Shown here: piece by piece, positions 57,666 to 64,000 of the stretch
Numbering within the stretch: the stretch's first letter is position 1
Layout of the letters: each line of letters begins with the position of its first letter
Assembly (NCBI GenBank): GCA_009809945.1
Contig: WTPW01000655.1
Span: 263,072-327,071 of the forward strand
From: Gigaspora margarita
Lineage: Eukaryota > Glomeromycota > Glomeromycetes > Diversisporales > Gigasporaceae
Direction of reading: 5' to 3'
DNA length: 64,000 nt
Position numbers and translations under genes: made by a program
The notes under the pieces: generated by a model
Databases searched by the model: none
Told to the model about the DNA's origin: nothing
What the model saw: the letters and a program-made list of their open reading frames with translations, nothing else

Positions 57666-58500
57666 ATACCAAATACAAAAAAAAAAATACCAAATACAAA
57701 AAAAAAAAATACCAAATACAAACCAAATACAAACCAAAAAAATACACACCATACATTAGAAACAACATGCAAAGAATATGATTTGCTCGTTTAGTTGCCT
57801 CAATATGGGATCATGCGTAAAAAATATATATATATATTTTAATTATTTTAAATTATTTTAATTAGTATTATATTAATGAAAATATAAAGCGATTTATGGT
57901 AAATGTATGGATTTAAACCTGTAATAATAATCATCATCATGACACATAAATAAAGTGTGTGGTTCTACATGTATAGTCTACATATACTTGCCTGCAATAC
58001 TGTATACTGGTATATATGGTATATATGGTATATATAAAAATGTATATAAAAAAAAAATCTACATGTAAAATCTACACGATATTAAAGTGTTACAAATTAC
58101 AAATATAGGGATTTATATTTGCCGCATTTTTTTTTTTTTTTATACAAGAGTGAGTAGAGTAACAAGTACTTTATGTAGTAATAAATAGTAATAAATAGTA
58201 ATTAGATAAGTAGTAATAAGTAGTAATAAGTACGTGCTTCGCCGGATATATAAATAAATAAAGTAAGGATATTTATATTTATATAATACTTTAATAAGTA
58301 TTTTCTATTTCTGTTTCCACTTTTTTCTACTATTTTCTATTGTTGCACACTTACAGTGGAATTTATATTGCGTTGGATCGACTATTTTAATTATAATACA
58401 AGAATATAAATAAGTAAATAAATTGATTATATTTTTCGTAAATAGGAAGGAAAATTCTATAAAATGGCTTGACAACTTCCGTAAACCCATCTTTCCTCAC
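55922..58500. other. AT-rich DNA with microsatellites
   Basis: Holds an 11-base tandem (tagtacttata, 56955-57000), gta-rich runs to 57030, repeated accaaatacaa units among A tracts (57620-57745), cacaccttt repeats (56605-56700) and ggtatata runs (58005-58030). I see no gene; frames here mirror these repeats. Confidence 0.55.
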
Positions 58501-58938
58501 CCAACAAAGAGGTGCGTCTCTTTTGTTCTTTCTTATAAATATTCCTTTGGTTTTATCTTATAGGTTCTTAATAAAGTATTAATAAAATAAATAGTTCTCT
58601 TTTAACTACGAGACTATTTCATCTAATACAAATATAAAAAAAATACCAAAAACTCTTTGAAAGATAAAAAGTTTAAATCAAGCAAGGTTTTCTTTTACCC
58701 TTATTTGAACCAATAAAAAATATCATCGTTTTTATTAAAGACCGATTTTCTTTTGTTGCCTAAAACAATCAATAAAAAGTTCACATTTCGATTACAAGCA
58801 TTTTTTTTTTTTTTATACGACCAATATTTTACGACCTGAAAAAAAATATATAAATCGTAACGAATTCACCAAAATTTGGAACTTTTGAACTTTTAAACTT
58901 TTTTACAAAATAAAAAACCACATCAAATTTTTATTAAA

Positions 58939-58969
<31 letters not shown>

Positions 58970-59013
58970 TTTATTAAAATATAAAATATATTAAAAACAA
59001 AAATATATCAAAG
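58501..59013 (+). promoter_or_regulatory. Presumed promoter and leader of the gene at 59014
   Basis: A pyrimidine-rich tract (58516-58533) precedes a TATA-like tataaata at 58534-58541. A T-rich stretch follows, then an (at)n run at 58948-58970 just before the ATG. The transcription start is unknown. Confidence 0.4.
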
Positions 59014-59481
59014 ATGAAGAACAATAGTATATTCTCACGCAACCGCAAGATCAATAATCCATTCAAGAAGAGAAACTCACCAAGTAGCAAGTCACATTCA
59101 CATAGTGTTCATCAACAAAATGTGATAAGTGCATTAGGCGGTATGCCACACGATTTTGATTTCGATTTTCAATCTGCGACTGAAACACCAACGGTCTGTT
59201 CTTCAAGGCGAAGTTCGATTTACAGTATATCGTCAATACAAAGTCAAAGTATGGGACAAATACATAACGTGTATACATATTATCCAACAAATTATCCAGT
59301 AACGACCGAAAAACATCATCATCATCATCATAAGAATCAATGTTGCCATGATTCAAATTGTAAGAAGGCAAAGAAAGAAAAACGAAATAGTTCAGATTCA
59401 TATAATCCAAGACAAAGCTTTATAGGATTCAAACTTTGGATTCGATTGACCATGGTAAAAGTCCGAAGAACTTTTCGTTAA
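59014..59481 (+). CDS. Small basic Ser/His-rich protein (155 aa), unknown function
   Basis: The frame opens with ATG in aaagATGAAG context and starts MKNNSIFSRNRKINNPFKKR. It is rich in Ser, Asn, Lys and His, with a SSKSHSHS stretch, SSRRSSIYSISS (possible phosphosites), a six-His run and CCHDSNCKK. No membrane span or known domain is visible; it looks intrinsically disordered. Codon use is better than in the surrounding chance frames, which supports a real gene. After about residue 136 a different frame (59436 onward) also reads as protein-like (LDSIDHGKSPKNFSLSPDI), so the annotated C terminus may be wrong; see findings. Neighbours give no functional hint. Confidence 0.55.
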   Translation: MKNNSIFSRNRKINNPFKKRNSPSSKSHSHSVHQQNVISALGGMPHDFDFDFQSATETPTVCSSRRSSIYSISSIQSQSMGQIHNVYTYYPTNYPVTTEKHHHHHHKNQCCHDSNCKKAKKEKRNSSDSYNPRQSFIGFKLWIRLTMVKVRRTFR

Positions 59482-61600
59482 GCCCTGATATCACCAAATA
59501 TCAACAAAATTACAATGTATTATTATCACCATCAAATATCAGAATTAGTTTCGTAATCTTGACGATTACGATTATAATTCTTTTAACGGACGAACTAACG
59601 AACGAACGAACGAAAAAAACAATTTTTATTGATGGATGTTTCTTTTCGGACAATAATTTTTGCCGAGTTATACATATAAATATATACATAGTTTTTTTTC
59701 AAATTTATTATATATCTCTTTTTTTCTCTCAAAGTACATACATAAGTAACAATCAGCGGGTTTTTGGTATGCACGCACACACACACACACACACGCCACT
59801 CATCTTAATAGACTATTATTGTTAATTCTTCAAGTTTTAAATTTTTTTTTTTGACGCGGTGTCAAAAAAAAAAGAATAATCATATGGTATATGATATATG
59901 ATTGGTACTGGATTTATTAATATTATAAATATATTATTAATATATTATTATTAATATATTATTAATCATTACGAACTTGAAGAAACAATCAACAGAAGAA
60001 TAGACAAAAAAAACGCACACTTAATAGACTTTCGATAACGAGAAAGAAAAATTAGCATATAGAAATTATATTCATTCTTGTATATAGTATATAGTCGCAT
60101 TTTTTTTTTTTTCTTAATTTTTTGAGTGTTATGATTAATCACCGGATTGGTTATTCATTCAACAACTCTATAATTTTCCAACTATATACAATCCTTTTTT
60201 TTACAATTCGGTTAATCTTTACCCTTGATAATTTAATTCCTTGGCAAATTATCTTTGAGGTATTATCATTGGTTTTAAAACAAGACACAAACTACAAACA
60301 CAAACACAAACATCGTTCTTTTTTTTTTTCGATAATAATAATGATAAAATGATAATTAATTAATTAATATTAATTACTTCTTACTTTCGACGAAATCACA
60401 AATCACAAACACAAACAAAAAAAAATTCTTATGATTCAATCCTTTATTATTTTTGGTTTTCTTTCTCTTTTCGCGTTTTTTTCTTTTCTTTTTTTTTTAT
60501 TAGATTGTAAATATCAAATTTATAGACGTTTATAATTCATTCGCATAAAAATTGAAAAATTGGGATTGATCTTTTTTAAAAAAAGATCGAAAACCAACTC
60601 ATTCTTTTTCATCCTTTTTACACGAATTTCATTATAATCCATCATCATATATAGTATAAAAAGTTTGGTTTTTTACAATCGATCTTTTTTTCCTCATTTT
60701 TATCATACATTTTCATCCCATACGTAAATATAGAAAATATGTATTATATATATGAATATAAAAAAGTTGAGCTTTTTTATTAATAGACATTAGCATATAG
60801 TAAATAATTTTTTCGCATTTTTAGACATCATCTTATTATAGATTCACTCTCATATACAGTATAAAAGCATTTCTCATCATATCATCATCATCATTTTTTT
60901 CTTAAGCTGATTGTTACGACACATTTTTCATAAAACAACATTTTTAAAAAAATAATAAATTTTTCACACAAATCCACATTCACGAAAATTATGAACCAAT
61001 CTCTTTTTAATAATAATTGTATAATAAAAAAAAATTATGAAAATAATAACTAAAAACATAATCTAAATGTGTGTGTTTTTTATAAAGTTAAAGTGTGTTT
61101 TTTTTAAAGTGTAAGTGTAAGTGTATGTAAAAGGATAAAGTAAAATATATAACAGAACAGTTAAGTGTTTAAAATATTTTAAAATATTTAAAAAGTGTTA
61201 ATTTTTAGAGTTTTTTAGAAGCGAGTATTTAATGTGTAAGTATTTAACAGTTAATGTAAGTATTTTTAAAGTACGCGTGTGTGCGCGCGTTTATCTGTTA
61301 TCTGTTATGTAAAGATATTTAATTGATCTGCATATCTCGAGCATTTTGAACACGTTTTAAAAGTCATCTGTCATAAAATAAAAAGACAATCGTGAGAAAA
61401 TTTTTTCTTACAATTTAGTTAACAAGACACGTTTTTTTTTTTTCTCGTATTTTACTTGTTTTACTTGATTTTTTTTTTTTTTTTTTTTCAAGACCGCATG
61501 TTCGTGATCTTCGTTTAATAAAACAACTTGAACCAAAGAACTGAAAAGTCATTAATGCACATGATTACACAAATAAATCAAATAAATAATGTTTGTTTTT
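59482..61600. other. Possible long 3' region, AT-rich with microsatellites
   Basis: An (ac)n run lies at 59773-59793, attaatatatt repeats at 59920-59965 and gtgtaagt repeats at 61075-61130. Several frames of 60-80 codons occur but lack motifs or are F/I/K-rich. Confidence 0.5.
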
Positions 61601-64000
61601 TGTGTACATCCATACTTTATTTCTTATGATTTCTGATACGTACACTTCATTATAACAAAGATGCAATATCGGGTAGCACTTTTTTTAAAATTAAAAGTAA
61701 AAAAATGTAACCACAGTAAACCACAATAACCACAGTAAACCACAGTAACCACAGTAATTACAGTAATCGCAGTATAACAACTACAATATAGTATAACAAC
61801 AACTACAGTACTACAGTATTTTAATATATAACAACGTATAACAAGTATTTGATAACAACATAACAACGACTTTTTTTTTACCGTAACTAACGTAATCGAT
61901 CGTTAACAATTTTAACAATAAAAATAATAAAAATAAAAATATATATATTTTTTTTTAACATTAGAAAATAAACCAATCAATATTGATTATCTATTTTTTC
62001 CAATCAATTTTGATTATCTATTTTATTCCCCGAAAACCAATTAAAATTTTATAAAAGTTAATACGTAATAATGTTAAGTAAGTAAGGATTATAATAAATA
62101 ACTTGTTGTAATATTAAATCAAATACTGAAAATAGTTGAAAAGGGAACAATGTTTGTTAGTATTTTCGATTTGGAATGGTAAGAAATTTCTTTCTTTGTT
62201 TTCTTTTTTAACCAATGATTGATGATTTACATTTACATTTTTTTTTAAAGATTATGATAACGATAAAAAAAAAAAACGATAAGAAAAATAACACTGTTTA
62301 TTATATAATTATATCCGAGTATTGTCTATATTATCTGTATTATCTGAGTAATTATATGTATTATACTGTATTATCTGAGTATTATATGTATTATACTGTA
62401 TTATACTGTACAAGTTATAATAATAAGTTATAATAATAATAACTTTAAACGATCAAATATATTTTTTTTAAAAGAGAGCGTTCATTATTAGAAATATCGG
62501 GAATTTTTTATTTTATTTTAATAATTAAATAGTAATTATACTGTTATACTGTTTATACTGTTTATACTGTTATACTCGTTATATATACTGTTAATACTCG
62601 TTATATATACAGTTATACTCGTTATATATACAGTTATTACAGTAAAATACAGTTATAATTGTTTTAAAGTCTTTAAAAAAAAAAATTTTTTTCAAAAAGA
62701 AATCATTAAATGTAATCTGTAACTCGTGCATCGCTTCATATGAAAGTTAATCGACCTCCTCAATTGTTAATTTGACACCTGCGCATCGAATTTTTTAGTT
62801 TAAAATTTTTAAGCATATCTGATTTTTACCTGTTAAGGTTGTCGTTTATCAAGGAGACTTTTTAAAAAGAGATAGAGTTATGATTATGAAAGATCCTTTT
62901 TTATACAATAAAGAATAACCTCCTTAATTCTGTAAAATTACTGAACATGTGTAAAAATTAAAAGACCTTTTTTTTGCATGTTTCTTTTCTATAACTGTAT
63001 AAAAGAAAAAAATTTTTTTTCTTGAAAATTTCTCACGAAACTCGTATGATTTGATTTACACATGTTCTAAACCTCATGGAGATTAAACTACTAAAGTAAA
63101 AATGATAATAATGTTATTGTTTTATTTTTTCTAAAAAGGAAACTTTGACACGATTTATTTGTAAAAGTAACGTTTTAAATATAATCTAATAATCATAATC
63201 ATAAAATAATCATAAATAATCATAAATAATCATAAAATAATCTAAATAATCCGCAGTATATTATATTAGAAATTCTCTCTCTCCTTCAAATTTAGAATTT
63301 TATACCACAATTTTTTTAGACATTTTTAGAAAAATTGGTTTCCCTGTCTCAGGTTTTTTTTTTTTCTTTGCTCACGTAATAAAAGTTTTTTTTTGGTTTA
63401 AAAAAAAAAAAACATGTTAATATTTTGGCTAATTTGTATCAAAATAAACCTGTTTATTAGGGTGATGTTTCAATTTCCGGTATAGACCGTTAAGGCTTTA
63501 AAGTTTTGTTGGTTGAAATACTTACTTTTTGGCGTAATTAAAAAGAATTTGGAATCAATTTTTTTGCCACACTTAGAATTCATTCAATTATTAACGTTTA
63601 TGTTTAGTATATTTATTAAAAATAGGTATAAATAGAAAAAAAAAGTCCGCAGTATTACGAATATTACGAGTATTACGAGTATTACGAGTATTACGAGTAT
63701 TATGAGTATTATTACGAGTATTATGAGTATTATGAGTGAGTAGTATTATCAGTTATCAGTTATGAGAGTATTATGAGGAGTATTATCTGTTATGAGGAGA
63801 GCATTACGTAACTAAAACTAAAACTAAAAGTAAATAATGTAAATACAGTAAAGTAAATACAGTAATGTAAATACAGTAATGTAAAAATATTATAAATAAT
63901 GTAACTGACGTAATAACTAACGGACTGGGAAAATCCCAATCACATTTAAAATTCTAATAAAGGTAAAAATATTTATAACGGAATGGAAAATTTCATATCC
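61601..64000. other. AT-rich DNA with several tandem arrays, no gene seen
   Basis: 61706-61775: accacagtaa units. 62320-62410: tattatctgag/ttatactg units. 62540-62645: gttatactcgttatatata units. 63185-63245: aatcataaa units. 63646-63745: nine-base agtattacg units. 63835-63895: gtaaatacagtaa units. The frames at 61624-61866 and 62215-62433 come from these repeats. Confidence 0.6.

Noticed and set aside
57472..57772. F/L/Y-rich minus-strand frames
   Set aside because: They come from repeated accaaatacaa units and A tracts.

Overview
The window looks like nuclear DNA of a very AT-rich, repeat-packed fungus, most likely an arbuscular mycorrhizal fungus (Glomeromycotina). This is an inference. 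It rests on short introns with GTATGT/GTAAGT/GTGAGT donors, a fungal SMG7/Est1-type gene, two transposase-like families I recall as abundant in Rhizophagus, and the dense nesting of small inverted-repeat elements. Three protein genes look intact and non-mobile or uncertain, one intact gene lies inside a DNA transposon, and two pseudogenes are recognisable. The rest is repeats, low-complexity AT-rich DNA and an assembly gap.

Layout. 1-28 kb is a transposon graveyard: terminal-inverted-repeat (TIR) elements, long fold-back palindromes and MITEs inserted into one another. A decayed transposase-like gene runs on the minus strand at about 3.0-7.1 kb. Its reading frame rejoins when two TA-flanked elements (3356-4539 and 5624-6983) are mentally removed. 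A 354-base run of N (16910-17263) sits in an 18-base T-rich tandem repeat. 28.0-32.9 kb is the only gene island: a small two-exon gene of unknown function on the minus strand (28083-28482), and an 11-exon SMG7/EST1-like gene on the plus strand (29301-32905), divergently arranged over an 818-base intergenic region. 33-40.8 kb holds a hAT-type MITE, a conspicuously GC-richer tRNA-headed retroposon (35012-35995), a copy of a 1.5-2 kb dispersed repeat and further MITEs.

40848-45824 is a complete 4977-base DNA transposon with 27-base TIRs (25 of 27 matching), carrying one 8-exon, 1121-codon transposase-like gene with no disabling mutation seen. A tRNA-derived SINE follows at about 46 kb. 48.9-55.9 kb is a rearranged block: a hAT-type MITE with a perfect 8-base target duplication, then inverted arms of about 1 kb (49.7-50.8 and 54.15-55.9 kb). 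These arms enclose hairpins, another TIR element, a 260-base tandem duplication and a broken TnpB/Fanzor-type RNA-guided nuclease gene (about 53380-54009). 56-64 kb is AT-rich with many microsatellites and one plausible small gene (59014-59481) that may continue in another frame after a one-base slip.

How things work together: the SMG7-like protein would act in nonsense-mediated mRNA decay or telomere biology. The intact transposon gene would mobilise its own TIR element. The MITEs and fold-backs have no coding capacity and must have been moved by proteins encoded elsewhere. Functional statements for transposase-like families rest on remembered motif patterns, not on searches.
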